Assembly: GCA_964195715.1 (NCBI GenBank)
Contig: CAXMRU010000138.1
Span: forward strand, 1 to 37,668
DNA length: 37,668 nt
Direction: 5' to 3'
From: Benthicola sp964195715
Lineage (GTDB): Bacteria; Gemmatimonadota; Gemmatimonadetes; Palauibacterales; Palauibacteraceae
Shown: positions 1 through 8,466 of the stretch, piece after piece
Position numbering within the stretch: position 1 is the stretch's first letter
Layout: each line of letters opens with the position of its first letter
The notes under the pieces: model-generated
Told to the model about the DNA's origin: nothing
Databases searched by the model: none
Seen by the model: the letters and a program-made list of their open reading frames with translations, nothing else
Translations under genes and position numbers: made by a program

Positions 1-44
1 CCGTACGAGCGTACATGGCAGACCTCGAGAAACGCTACGCATGA
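1..44 (+). CDS. C-terminal tail of an upstream gene (partial)
   Basis: An open frame runs in from the left edge and stops at the TGA at 42-44, giving a tail that ends ...MADLEKRYA. It stops 13 bases before the recombinase start, and a G-rich Shine-Dalgarno-like run lies in between. The charged helical ending looks like a real protein end, but 13 codons cannot identify a family. If real, it is probably co-transcribed with the recombinase; a small excisionase or DNA-binding protein is one possibility, which is guesswork. Confidence 0.25.
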   Translation, partial: VRAYMADLEKRYA

Positions 45-57
45 CCAGGGGGGACAG

Positions 58-1215
58 ATGCCAACGCTGAGCGAACGTGGCACATGGTACATCCGACGAC
101 GGTTGCCGCACCTGGGGCCCGTAAGGCGGAGCCTCGGGACGAGGAGCAAGGAGCACGCTCGCGACCTGGAAAGGATGCTCATCGTTTTCGGGGAGTCGGG
201 CAAGTTCCGGCTACTGCGGGCGTGGTACTCCGGCCGTGAGGCTCTCGAGAACATCTATGACGCCCACATAACCGGCCGGCTGGCGGAACTCGAGGAGCGA
301 CTGGCCCTACCGGACGTCCCACCACTATCGGCTGCGATTCGTGAGAGCCTGAAGTTCAAGGCCCCCGACGTGGCACCGCGCACCCTGCGGGCGTATACGG
401 ACAACCTGGAGCGATTCCGTCAATACGTGGGCGACATCCCGGCCGACGACGCGCTGACGACGGACAATGTGCAACGATACAAGGCGTTCCGGCTGCAGAG
501 TGTCGGGCGTGATACCGTCAATAATGACCTCGCCGCGCTCGCCGTGCTGAGTACGTTCGCCATGCGCCGGGGCTGGATCGGGGAGCGGCCAGGACTGAAG
601 GCATACAAGACGCCGCCCCATCTGGTGTGGCTCGAGCCCGTCCAGGCGAACGCCTATCTAGGGTGCCTGCGGCCAGCGTTTCGGCCGCTCATGGCAACTC
701 TGATCGGGACCGGAATGCGGCTGGGCGAAGCGGAGAGCCTGCGGCACTGTGACGTCAGATTTGGGCAGGGATGCCGGCTACATGTCCAGGACTCGAAGAC
801 GCCCGAGGGTATCCGGCCCGTCTATGCACCCGATTGGGTGGCCGCGATTCTGAGGGACCACATCGAAGCCGAGGGACTCTCAGGGACCGATCGGCTGTTC
901 GCGATCCCGAGGCGGGTCGTACAACGGGAGCATCACCGCGCCCGGACGCTGGCGGGAATCGACCTGGACTACTCCGTGAAGGACCATCGGCACAGTTTCG
1001 CCGTGTCCGTGGCTCGTGTCGGAATGCCGCTTCCGCAGATTGCTCAACAGCTCGGGCATACTGACATCAAGGTGACCATGATTTATGCGCGATTCAGTCC
1101 GTCCTATTCCGATAATGCCCCTTATTTCGACGCCGTGGCGCAGAGTTTGGGCCGATCAGATGACCGCATTCATGCCCCACCCCACGAAACCGCCGAGAAG
1201 CGAGACGAGCGGTGA
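58..1215 (+). CDS. Tyrosine recombinase / phage-type integrase
   Basis: Site-specific recombinase that cuts and rejoins DNA through a covalent 3'-phosphotyrosine intermediate. The 385-residue protein has an arm-type N-terminus (about 1-75), a SAM-like core-binding domain (about 88-175) and a catalytic domain. Visible catalytic residues are Arg221 in TGMRLGE, Lys247 in the beta-hairpin, Lys308-x-x-Arg311 (a K in place of the usual H of HxxR), His334 in QLGH and the nucleophile Tyr343 in MIYARF. The active site therefore looks intact. The ATG is preceded by a GGGGGG run about four bases upstream. The next genes are resident-looking and on the opposite strand, so the recombinase may mark the end of an integrated element lying mostly to the left. 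Transposon, phage and ICE integrases cannot be told apart here. Confidence 0.9.
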   Translation: MPTLSERGTWYIRRRLPHLGPVRRSLGTRSKEHARDLERMLIVFGESGKFRLLRAWYSGREALENIYDAHITGRLAELEERLALPDVPPLSAAIRESLKFKAPDVAPRTLRAYTDNLERFRQYVGDIPADDALTTDNVQRYKAFRLQSVGRDTVNNDLAALAVLSTFAMRRGWIGERPGLKAYKTPPHLVWLEPVQANAYLGCLRPAFRPLMATLIGTGMRLGEAESLRHCDVRFGQGCRLHVQDSKTPEGIRPVYAPDWVAAILRDHIEAEGLSGTDRLFAIPRRVVQREHHRARTLAGIDLDYSVKDHRHSFAVSVARVGMPLPQIAQQLGHTDIKVTMIYARFSPSYSDNAPYFDAVAQSLGRSDDRIHAPPHETAEKRDER

Positions 1216-1281
1216 ACGCTGTAAGTAGCTATGCGGTAAGCCGTAACGTGGACGGTTGGGAAGGATTCCGACGTATTGGCA

Positions 1282-3027
1282 TCAGTGCTCGAGACCGACG
1301 ACACGATAGCGTCCGTAGTCAGGCTCCCACTTCAGGAATACGGTCGCCGGCCGGCCGCGAATTTCGTCCCGCCCGCTGACCGTGACTTCGAGCGTCGCCA
1401 GCTCCTCCTCTTCCGACAGCTGGCGATCCGGCACCGCGCCGCTCTCCCCCGTGGGAGGAGCGATCTCGACGTGCTGGCGGAAGCCCTGTTCGGCTGCCGA
1501 GCTGCCCTCCCACCGGCGGCCCAGCGCGTCGTGCCGCAGCTCCCATTCTAAGACGATTCCGTCCGGGGTCCACGCGCCGTCGCGGATCCCGTAGTCGTCG
1601 AAGGCCAGGCTGAACCCCGCTCCGACTTTCCCGGCGTCCACGACCTCCGGGTTCTCCACGGGCGATACCTGCGCATACCAGTGCTCGACGATCCGGTCCC
1701 GCCGGTAGATCAGGATGTCGGCCAGGGTGTCGGCCGCGAACTCGCTCGGGAGCTCGCCCGCATCCACCGCTGCGCGAATCTGTTCGTCGGTGAACGAGCC
1801 CACGATCCTGGCGCCCCAGTAACCATCGCGAACCGTCATGTTCACGAACGCCTGGTTGGGCCAGTTGGCCTTCCATGTGGCCGGGTCGAAGGTCTCCACC
1901 TGCATCCAGCCGATGGAAGGATCGATCACCTGGTGCGGCTGCGACTCCCATCCCTGCCGATACACTCCGAGAGTGAACAGGCGCCCCATGGTCGGCCAGA
2001 AGTCGAAGTTGTATTCCGCCCCTTCCCGCGGGTAATGCGGCCGAATGGTCCCGCTCCCGAGGCTCGCGGCGAAGTCGATCAGGTAGTGCCGCACGTATCC
2101 GGGTTCCACATACGCGTCCATCGAATTCGCGAACCGCATGTCCACGTGGTTCATCCACGAGGACACCACGTACAGCCCCCGCAGGTCGCGCCGGTGCTCG
2201 TGCGCGTAATAGTCGTTCGGATCATCCTTGCGCGTGCCCAGGAAGTAGAACGGCCCCAGGGGCGGCCCGGGCACGAACTGGCTGGCCACGGCCAGGAAGC
2301 GGCCATCGGGAAGCGTATCCACCCGCGACAGGATTTCGTCCACCAGGTCGATCTCGAGCGGGTGCTCCACGAACTCCTCGTCCACGTACGTCGCCCCCTC
2401 CTTCACACCTACGATGTGCTCACGCCGGAACCGGAAGATGAAGTCCTGAGGAACGTGGTAGCCGGCCGCGTAGAGCAGCCGATTCGCGATCACGTCGGCG
2501 GAGCTGCTCAGATACTGGAAACCCCTCGGGTCGAACTTGACGACGTACCGGACGCCGTGGGAATCCTGGATCTGGAAGCCGGGCGAGATGCCCTGCAGCT
2601 TCGCTTGCGTGAGTAAGATGGGGCCAATGGTGTCGGGCCCCGTGCCGGTCGTCGGACCCCTGAACATCTCCTCGGGCGTGAGGAGGTCCCGGCCGTTTCG
2701 ATGCTCAAACCAGGCCGAGTTTACCACGTCGTCGAACCGGGTAACGTTCAGGGCCTCGTGGTTCTCGTTCAGAAGCCGGCGCACGCTGATGCCCTTGGCC
2801 ACCTGGCCGCTGGTGGCGTCCCGCATCTGGAGCGGAACCTCTAGTTCCTCACGGTTCGCCGGCTCCGCGATCGGCAGCGTGTCGGCGTACGCGATCGGCT
2901 CCGGACGCAGCGGGACCGGGGCCTGCTTCGCACACCCACCCGGAATCCCGAGCAGGGCGAGCGAGACGAGGACGCCTCGATGGCCGCCAGCGGCCGTGGA
3001 ACCGGAGAGCGTCTTCAGTAAGGCCAT
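1282..3027 (-). CDS. Lipoprotein with kinase-like catalytic residues, function unknown
   Basis: A 581-residue exported protein. The N-terminus has a hydrophobic stretch and a lipobox ending at Cys32 (IPGGC), so lipid anchoring in the envelope is likely. I do not recognise a named family. The middle resembles the atypical protein/lipid kinase layout seen in HipA-, PI4K- or CotH-like enzymes: YVVKFDP with Lys164, then ANRLLYAAGY, then a catalytic-loop-like H294-V-D296-x4-N301, then LIDF with Asp318. This reading is by eye. The C-terminal 200 residues (WKANWPNQAF onwards) have no match I know. The start chosen is the ATG at 3027, because upstream codons in this frame lie antisense to the barrel gene and the lipobox fits this start. 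The start overlaps the end of the barrel gene by 13 bases, so translational coupling is likely. Confidence 0.75.
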   Translation of the reverse strand: MALLKTLSGSTAAGGHRGVLVSLALLGIPGGCAKQAPVPLRPEPIAYADTLPIAEPANREELEVPLQMRDATSGQVAKGISVRRLLNENHEALNVTRFDDVVNSAWFEHRNGRDLLTPEEMFRGPTTGTGPDTIGPILLTQAKLQGISPGFQIQDSHGVRYVVKFDPRGFQYLSSSADVIANRLLYAAGYHVPQDFIFRFRREHIVGVKEGATYVDEEFVEHPLEIDLVDEILSRVDTLPDGRFLAVASQFVPGPPLGPFYFLGTRKDDPNDYYAHEHRRDLRGLYVVSSWMNHVDMRFANSMDAYVEPGYVRHYLIDFAASLGSGTIRPHYPREGAEYNFDFWPTMGRLFTLGVYRQGWESQPHQVIDPSIGWMQVETFDPATWKANWPNQAFVNMTVRDGYWGARIVGSFTDEQIRAAVDAGELPSEFAADTLADILIYRRDRIVEHWYAQVSPVENPEVVDAGKVGAGFSLAFDDYGIRDGAWTPDGIVLEWELRHDALGRRWEGSSAAEQGFRQHVEIAPPTGESGAVPDRQLSEEEELATLEVTVSGRDEIRGRPATVFLKWEPDYGRYRVVGLEH

Positions 3028-4406
3028 GATCCCCTGATCCCAGCGGTCATTCCCTCTGCGCTGAAGCCGAGGTAGGCCAGTCCGATCAGCGCCTTCGGAC
3101 GACTCAGCCTGACGCCGAGTCCATAGGACGGGTGCCAGTCGTCGCTCCCGATCTTCCCGATGGTCTCTCCCACGGCGCCGTAGTGGAAGAACAGGAACGT
3201 CTCCGCCCGCATGCGATCCTGAAGCTCGCGCCACACCTCGAACCGATACTCCGACATGAATGACAGCATGTCGTTGTCCACGAACCGCCTGGATGGGAAA
3301 CCGAGCGCACTGCGGCTCCCGCCCAGAGACGACAGGTGATAGAACGGCACGCCCTCGCCACCGTCGTCGCGCGCGATGCTGGAGATCACCCGGAACGCGA
3401 ACATCTGCTGCCGGTTGATTGGCAGGTATGTCTGGACGAAACCGGTCAGCAACCGGAAGTCCGAGTCCGTGTCCGCCAGTCCGAAGAACGACTGGCCGGC
3501 CACGCCCAGAGTCACGCCCGTCTGCTGGAAGTCGTTCCACCGGGTCCGGTCGAGCGTGCCGCTCAGCTCGAGCCGCAAGTACTCGGTCGGCTCCTCGGCG
3601 CCGAACAGCGAGTCGGTCGGAAACTCGTCGAAGATCGACTCCACGTTCCCGTTCACCGGGTCGCCGATCTCGTTGTGCTCGTAGGCCAGACCTCCGGCCA
3701 GGATCAGAGAAGGTGCCAGGCTCACGCCGGTCCGCGCGGCGACGTCCCACCAGTCTCTCCGGTAGAACGCCCGGTCGTCCGCCTCCGTCTGAGAGCCGAT
3801 CCCGTAGAACGGCGTCTGCGCGTCCCGCTCCCACTTGGCCTCGGACGCCAGCCACGTGTTATTTCCGCGGAGGATGAAGCCGCTCCGGTAGCGCTGGGAC
3901 AACCGCCTCGAGACGGCGGCGTGCACGTAGAATGGATAGTAACGGTCGAACTGGAGCTCGACAGCCGCCCCACTTCGCGGTCCGATGGTCGTCCGGATCG
4001 TCGGTCTGAGGCCCCAGGCCGTCATGTCCCCGTAAGCCCGCATGATTCCGCTCTGCGGGCGGGGCGCCGTGAGCTGGCCTATCAGCCACGCGGGCAATCG
4101 TACGAGCACCAGGTCGAGCGGCCAGCCGATGACCTTGAGTGGGAACTCGACCACGTCCACCCAGTCGGCAGAATACTGGGGCGGCGGGCGCTGCAGGGTG
4201 TCGCGGATCGCGTCCGCTTCCTCCGGCGTGAGCGGAGCCCCGGGAATCGTGTCTTTCGCGCTCACGGAGTCCGCGCGCTTCTGCGGGGCCTCCTGGCTCC
4301 TGCTCACGGCGGGCGCGGCCCAGCCCACGATCGTCAGTGCGAGGCAGATCGTCACGGCACGGCGTGTGACCGCGGGACAGCCGGGCCCGCGCCTCACTCG
4401 GAGCAC
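3015..4406 (-). CDS. Omp85/BamA-like outer-membrane beta-barrel protein
   Basis: A 463-residue exported protein. An N-terminal hydrophobic segment (TICLALTIVGWAAPAVS) is a probable signal peptide. It is followed by a short proline-rich and amphipathic region, then a long stretch of alternating aromatic/polar strands that ends in Trp-Pro-Tyr, as outer-membrane barrels usually do. The segment LGGSRSALGFPSRRF near residue 385 resembles the conserved loop-6 (RGF/Y) region of Omp85 barrels, and FVDNDMLSFMSEYRFEVW after it reads like the last barrel strands. No POTRA domains are evident, so this is probably a barrel-only Omp85 relative and not BamA itself. The start is a GTG overlapping the phosphatase stop; a GTG nearer the signal peptide is an alternative. 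It is the middle gene of a three-gene overlapping set. Confidence 0.72.
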   Translation of the reverse strand: MLRVRRGPGCPAVTRRAVTICLALTIVGWAAPAVSRSQEAPQKRADSVSAKDTIPGAPLTPEEADAIRDTLQRPPPQYSADWVDVVEFPLKVIGWPLDLVLVRLPAWLIGQLTAPRPQSGIMRAYGDMTAWGLRPTIRTTIGPRSGAAVELQFDRYYPFYVHAAVSRRLSQRYRSGFILRGNNTWLASEAKWERDAQTPFYGIGSQTEADDRAFYRRDWWDVAARTGVSLAPSLILAGGLAYEHNEIGDPVNGNVESIFDEFPTDSLFGAEEPTEYLRLELSGTLDRTRWNDFQQTGVTLGVAGQSFFGLADTDSDFRLLTGFVQTYLPINRQQMFAFRVISSIARDDGGEGVPFYHLSSLGGSRSALGFPSRRFVDNDMLSFMSEYRFEVWRELQDRMRAETFLFFHYGAVGETIGKIGSDDWHPSYGLGVRLSRPKALIGLAYLGFSAEGMTAGIRGSWPY

Positions 4407-5716
4407 GTTTCCGAAAGTCCCGTCTCCGTTCCCGTGTACCGCCTCACCGTGAACTCGTCGATCACCTCTCCCTGTCGCCCGATCGTGCGGCCCTGGATGC
4501 TGTTCTCGCCGATGCTCAACTCGACGAACTCGTAGACACGCCGGGCGTACGCGGCAAGCGGAGAGGTCGTCACGTCACGCGCGTACATGGAAGCTCCACC
4601 TCCGCCGGACAGCACGTGGACCGGTCCGCACCCGGGCTCGACGCGGCGTCCATCCCTGATCGGAAATGTACGCTCATAATGATGGTCGTGCCCGGCCGTT
4701 ACCAGGTCGACGCCGTACCGCTCGAACAGCGGGAGAAGCTTTTTCCCGAGGTTCCGGTCGAGCCCGTGTCCGCTGATTCCTCCCGCGTGGCTGTACAGCG
4801 GATGGTGCATAAACGTCACGATCCAGTCCACCGTGCTGTCCACGGACGCTTCGCGCAGCGTCTCCTCGAGCCACTCCAGCTGGCGGCCCTCCCCGCTGCG
4901 CAGCCCATCGACCTCCACCGTCTTGCTGGACGTGTCGATGGAGACGAACAGGACTCGTCCCCAGCGGATAGAGTAGTAGCGAACGCCGGGAAACGGTTCG
5001 GGCCACAGGAACGCACCGTCGTAGGAGCGGCCGCCATCCGCCCGTAAGTCGTGGTTGCCTATGGCCGGGTAGATTGGGGTCGAGGCCAGTGTCCGCGCGT
5101 ACACTCGGAAGTGCCGCTCCGTGAACTCGTCCTCGGCGCCGTCGTTGTATGCAATGTCGCCCACGTGAATCGACAGGTCCCAGTCCTTTCGCTGCATCTG
5201 GCGGGCCAGGTCGAATTGCTCAGGACCACCCCACCCCGAGTCACCGAACAGCAGAACGCGCACATCCTCGCCGGACGTTCCGGCAGCGGGCCCCGTGCGA
5301 AACTCATGCGGCCCCATCCGGGTGCCGGCAGCGGAGACGACGTACTGCACAGTTGTCGAGACAGGCAGCGGGCCGAGCTCTGCCCGGCGCGTGCCGTACC
5401 GGTGGTCTTCCACCTCGGCCCGGATCCAGACAGAGTCCACGTCCGGAGCTCGGAACCAGGCCGTGTCGGCGGACCCGGGCTGGCTCATCCACAGCACCCA
5501 CGCGCTGCTGTCCGTGACCTGTTGGACGTACGGGGCTCGCACGTACGGCGCTGGCGCCTGCGGGATGCCGACCGGATCAACGGGTCCGGGGTAACAGGCC
5601 ACGAGAGCCAGAACGGTCGCCGCGAGGCAGCAGGTTGACGTCACCGTCGTGCGGTCGATCGAGGGCCTCTTTCTGCCGGGTTGGCGGTACCGGCTCAACG
5701 GTACGAGTCGTTCCAT
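4394..5716 (-). CDS. Purple-acid-phosphatase-like metallophosphoesterase lipoprotein
   Basis: Exported metallophosphoesterase predicted to hydrolyse phosphate mono- or diesters outside the cytoplasm. The 440-residue protein has a lipobox ending at Cys41 (LALVAC), a fibronectin-III-like N-domain (about 55-142) and a catalytic domain with the full set of metal ligands: D159 (FGDSGWGG), D187 and Y190 (GDIAY, the tyrosine typical of purple acid phosphatases), N221-H222 (GNHD), H304 (MHHP) and H342/H344 (GHDHHYE). The ATG at 5716 was chosen because it puts the lipobox at a normal depth; the longer frame upstream adds 46 Arg-rich residues. It is the first gene of an operon whose next two genes overlap by 13 bases each. 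The substrate is unknown. Confidence 0.9.
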   Translation of the reverse strand: MERLVPLSRYRQPGRKRPSIDRTTVTSTCCLAATVLALVACYPGPVDPVGIPQAPAPYVRAPYVQQVTDSSAWVLWMSQPGSADTAWFRAPDVDSVWIRAEVEDHRYGTRRAELGPLPVSTTVQYVVSAAGTRMGPHEFRTGPAAGTSGEDVRVLLFGDSGWGGPEQFDLARQMQRKDWDLSIHVGDIAYNDGAEDEFTERHFRVYARTLASTPIYPAIGNHDLRADGGRSYDGAFLWPEPFPGVRYYSIRWGRVLFVSIDTSSKTVEVDGLRSGEGRQLEWLEETLREASVDSTVDWIVTFMHHPLYSHAGGISGHGLDRNLGKKLLPLFERYGVDLVTAGHDHHYERTFPIRDGRRVEPGCGPVHVLSGGGGASMYARDVTTSPLAAYARRVYEFVELSIGENSIQGRTIGRQGEVIDEFTVRRYTGTETGLSETCSE

Positions 5717-5790
5717 GCCAGAACGGCGGACGCAGCGCGGTTCTCGAGCCTCGATACGGGCCCGGTTCCTGCACAACCGCCGCACGTAGC

Positions 5791-5798
5791 TATAGAAT
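5791..5798 (+). promoter_or_regulatory. Possible -10 element upstream of lon
   Basis: TATAGAAT stands out in a GC-rich stretch about 85 bases before the lon start, within the 164-base divergent region between the phosphatase and lon genes. A TGCACA about 17 bases upstream would be a poor -35. I saw no CIRCE-type heat-shock inverted repeat here. This is a pattern match only. Confidence 0.25.
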
Positions 5799-5880
5799 AC
5801 CAGTGGCGCAGGCCGTTGGCTCCATACATGATGAGCGCGAGCGGACTGGAGCACATCAAACAGAGACGAGATCTCAACTC

Positions 5881-8454
5881 ATGCACGATCACAAGAATAC
5901 AGCGCTGTTTTCACTCCTCCAAATCGAATCCAAGGATGCCCCCACTGGGATGGAGGACGTCCATATTGCGTGGGAAGAAGCAGACGACACGGAAGATGAC
6001 TCCGAAGAACTGCTCGAGGAGCGGACACGCCTCCCCGTTCTCCCTCTGCGCGGGACGGTCGTATTCCCTTCCGTCGCCGCCCCGATCGCCGCGGGACGCG
6101 AGAAGACGCTGGCAGCCATCGAGCACGCACTACAGGGATCCAAGCGTCTCATCGCCGTGTCGCAGCTCGACGCGGAAACGGAGGATCCTACCCCGGAGGG
6201 CCTGTATCGCATAGGCACGATCTGCCGAATCGCCCAGATGCAGCGGGTCCCTGGGGGCATTCAGCTCGTCGTGCAAGGCACGGGCCGTGGCGCCGTGCTC
6301 GAATTCACTGAGCGGGAGGAGTTCCTCGAGGCCGTCGTGCGCCGCGTGCAGGACATGGCCCCGCTGGACGACGAGGACTCGACCTACGCCGCACTCCACA
6401 AGGAAGTGCGCGAGCGAGCGGCGCAACTCAGCCGGCTGCGTGGCGTTCCGAAGGAGATCATCGACCATCTCCTGGGCGGTGTGACGAGTGGCGGAGAGTT
6501 GGCCGACCTGGTGGCATTCTACACAGAGTTCGAGGTCCCCGAAAAGCAGGACCTTCTGGAAACGCTGTCTGTGGAGGACCGGCTGCGGAAGCTGCTTCTT
6601 CATCTGCAGCGACAGATCGGGGTGCTCGAGGCACAGGCCCAGATCCGCAGCAAGGTCCAGGAGGAGCTGGGCGAGCGGCAGCGCGAGGTCTTCCTGCGCG
6701 AGCAGATAAAGGCCATCCGGAGCGAGCTCGGCGACGACGCTGACCAGGAGGAGATCCAGGAGCTACGCGAGCGGATCGAGGCCCTCGACCTCCCGGAGGA
6801 AGCGCGCACCGAGGTCGATCGCGAGCTCCGCCGACTGGAGCGCATTCCGCGCGAGGCCGCCGAGTCGCAGGTGATACGGACCTACCTCGAAACGGTGGCC
6901 GACCTTCCTTGGAACACGCGAACCGAGGACCGGCTCGACCTCAAGCGCGCCGAGGAGATCCTGGAAAGAGACCACTACGGCCTTTCCGATGTGAAGGACC
7001 GTGTCCTCGACTTCATGGCCGTGCGCAGCCTGCAGGAGCGCCGCTCCGCAGCCGAAGCCGAGGCCGAGGCTGAGTCGGACTCCGAGTCGGACGCCGGGGC
7101 CGAGTCAGATGCCAAACAGGAGTCGGACAGCGCGGACCACATTCCCGGGCAGGTGGACGACCGCACCGGACAGACAGTCCTGTTCGTCGGACCGCCGGGT
7201 ACCGGGAAGACCTCGATCGCGAAGTCGATCGCCGACGCGATGGGCCGGAAGTACGTGCGAGTGTCGCTGGGCGGCGCGCGCGACGAGGCGGACATTCGAG
7301 GTCACCGGCGCACGTACGTCGGAGCTCTACCGGGCCGCATCATCGAGGGACTGAAGCGGGCGGGGAGCAAGAATCCGGTATTCCTGCTCGATGAGGTGGA
7401 CAAGTTGGGCGTGTCGTTCCAGGGAGACCCGTCGGCGGCCCTCATGGAGGTGCTCGACCCGGCTCAGAATAATGCCTTCGGCGATCACTACCTCGGCATC
7501 CCGTTCGACCTGTCCGAGGTGATGTTCATCGCCACGGCAAACTTCCCGCATCAGATCCCGGGGCCGCTAAAGGACCGGATGGAGGCGATCGAGTTCGTCG
7601 GTTACACGGCGCAGGAGAAGCTGGAGATCGCGCGGCGATATCTGCTGCCTCGCCAGATGGACCAGAACGGGCTGGTAGAGGGACAGCTCGAGGTCTCCGA
7701 GGCTGCCCTGAAGGAAGTCATCTCGAGCTACACTCGTGAAGCGGGTGTCCGTAACCTCGAGCGGGAGCTGGGCTCGATCGCTCGGAAGACTGCCCGGAAG
7801 ATTGCGGCCGGCGACGCCGAGCGGGTCGAAGTGGGGCCGGAGGACCTGGTGGAGCTGCTCGGCCAGCCCAAGGTACACCCGGAGAAGAAGCTCGAGATGG
7901 ACACGGTGGGTGTGTCGACGGGCTTGTACTACACGCCGGCGGGCGGCGACATCATGCGCGTCGAGTGCTCCGTGATGGAGGGCAAGGACGGCCTCGTCCT
8001 GACAGGCCAGCTCGGCGACGTGATGAAGGAGAGTGCGCAGGCCGCGCTCACGTACGCGCGCAGCCACGCCGACGCATTGGGGATCGGCGAGCAGATGGTG
8101 AAGGACCAGCAGATCCACATCCACGTGCCGGCCGGTGCGGTGCCCAAGGAGGGGCCATCCGCCGGGATAGCGATGGCGATAGCGATGATCAGCGCGTTCA
8201 GCGACCGCCCGGTGGCGAACGATGTGGCCATAACCGGAGAACTCACGCTGACCGGACGCGTGATGGCCATCGGTGGAGTGAAGGAGAAGGTGCTCGGCGC
8301 CATGCGCGCAGGCATCCAGCGGATCGTGTTGCCAAAGGACAACGAGGGGGACGTGGCAGAGCTCCCGGAACACGTGCGCGACTCGCTCGAATTCATTTAC
8401 GCGGAGACGCTGGACGAAGCGCTGGAGGCAGCCCTCAGGCCGGCTATCGCCTGA
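5881..8454 (+). CDS. lon: Lon ATP-dependent serine protease
   Basis: AAA+ protease that unfolds and degrades damaged and short-lived regulatory proteins in the cytoplasm. The 857-residue protein has the N-terminal substrate-binding domain (RLPVLPLRGTVVFP from about residue 50), a coiled-coil segment, an AAA+ module with Walker A GPPGTGKT at 437-444 and Walker B FLLDEVDK, and a protease domain with Ser760 (KEGPSAG) and Lys803 (GGVKEK). The 43-residue spacing of the dyad is the same as S679/K722 in E. coli Lon. It is somewhat longer than usual because of an Ala/Glu/Ser/Asp-rich insert at residues 390-419, just before the Walker A strand. The ATG at 5881 was chosen because upstream codons are low-complexity and overlap the divergent gene; an in-frame ATG at 5950 is an alternative. 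Confidence 0.97.
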   Translation: MHDHKNTALFSLLQIESKDAPTGMEDVHIAWEEADDTEDDSEELLEERTRLPVLPLRGTVVFPSVAAPIAAGREKTLAAIEHALQGSKRLIAVSQLDAETEDPTPEGLYRIGTICRIAQMQRVPGGIQLVVQGTGRGAVLEFTEREEFLEAVVRRVQDMAPLDDEDSTYAALHKEVRERAAQLSRLRGVPKEIIDHLLGGVTSGGELADLVAFYTEFEVPEKQDLLETLSVEDRLRKLLLHLQRQIGVLEAQAQIRSKVQEELGERQREVFLREQIKAIRSELGDDADQEEIQELRERIEALDLPEEARTEVDRELRRLERIPREAAESQVIRTYLETVADLPWNTRTEDRLDLKRAEEILERDHYGLSDVKDRVLDFMAVRSLQERRSAAEAEAEAESDSESDAGAESDAKQESDSADHIPGQVDDRTGQTVLFVGPPGTGKTSIAKSIADAMGRKYVRVSLGGARDEADIRGHRRTYVGALPGRIIEGLKRAGSKNPVFLLDEVDKLGVSFQGDPSAALMEVLDPAQNNAFGDHYLGIPFDLSEVMFIATANFPHQIPGPLKDRMEAIEFVGYTAQEKLEIARRYLLPRQMDQNGLVEGQLEVSEAALKEVISSYTREAGVRNLERELGSIARKTARKIAAGDAERVEVGPEDLVELLGQPKVHPEKKLEMDTVGVSTGLYYTPAGGDIMRVECSVMEGKDGLVLTGQLGDVMKESAQAALTYARSHADALGIGEQMVKDQQIHIHVPAGAVPKEGPSAGIAMAIAMISAFSDRPVANDVAITGELTLTGRVMAIGGVKEKVLGAMRAGIQRIVLPKDNEGDVAELPEHVRDSLEFIYAETLDEALEAALRPAIA

Positions 8455-8466
8455 CCGGCGAATTCT

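Noticed and set aside
3028..3855. Long upstream extension of the kinase-like lipoprotein gene in the same frame
   Set aside because: The extension overlaps the barrel gene on the same strand in another frame, is Arg-rich without domain signals, and the lipobox only makes sense from the ATG at 3027.
3336..4535. 399-codon plus-strand frame opposite the barrel gene
   Set aside because: It is an Arg/Val/Glu-rich antisense shadow with no motif; the minus-strand frame has a signal peptide and barrel pattern.
5717..5880. CIRCE-type heat-shock operator upstream of lon
   Set aside because: No TTAGCACTC/GAGTGCTAA inverted repeat or close relative is present in the divergent gap.
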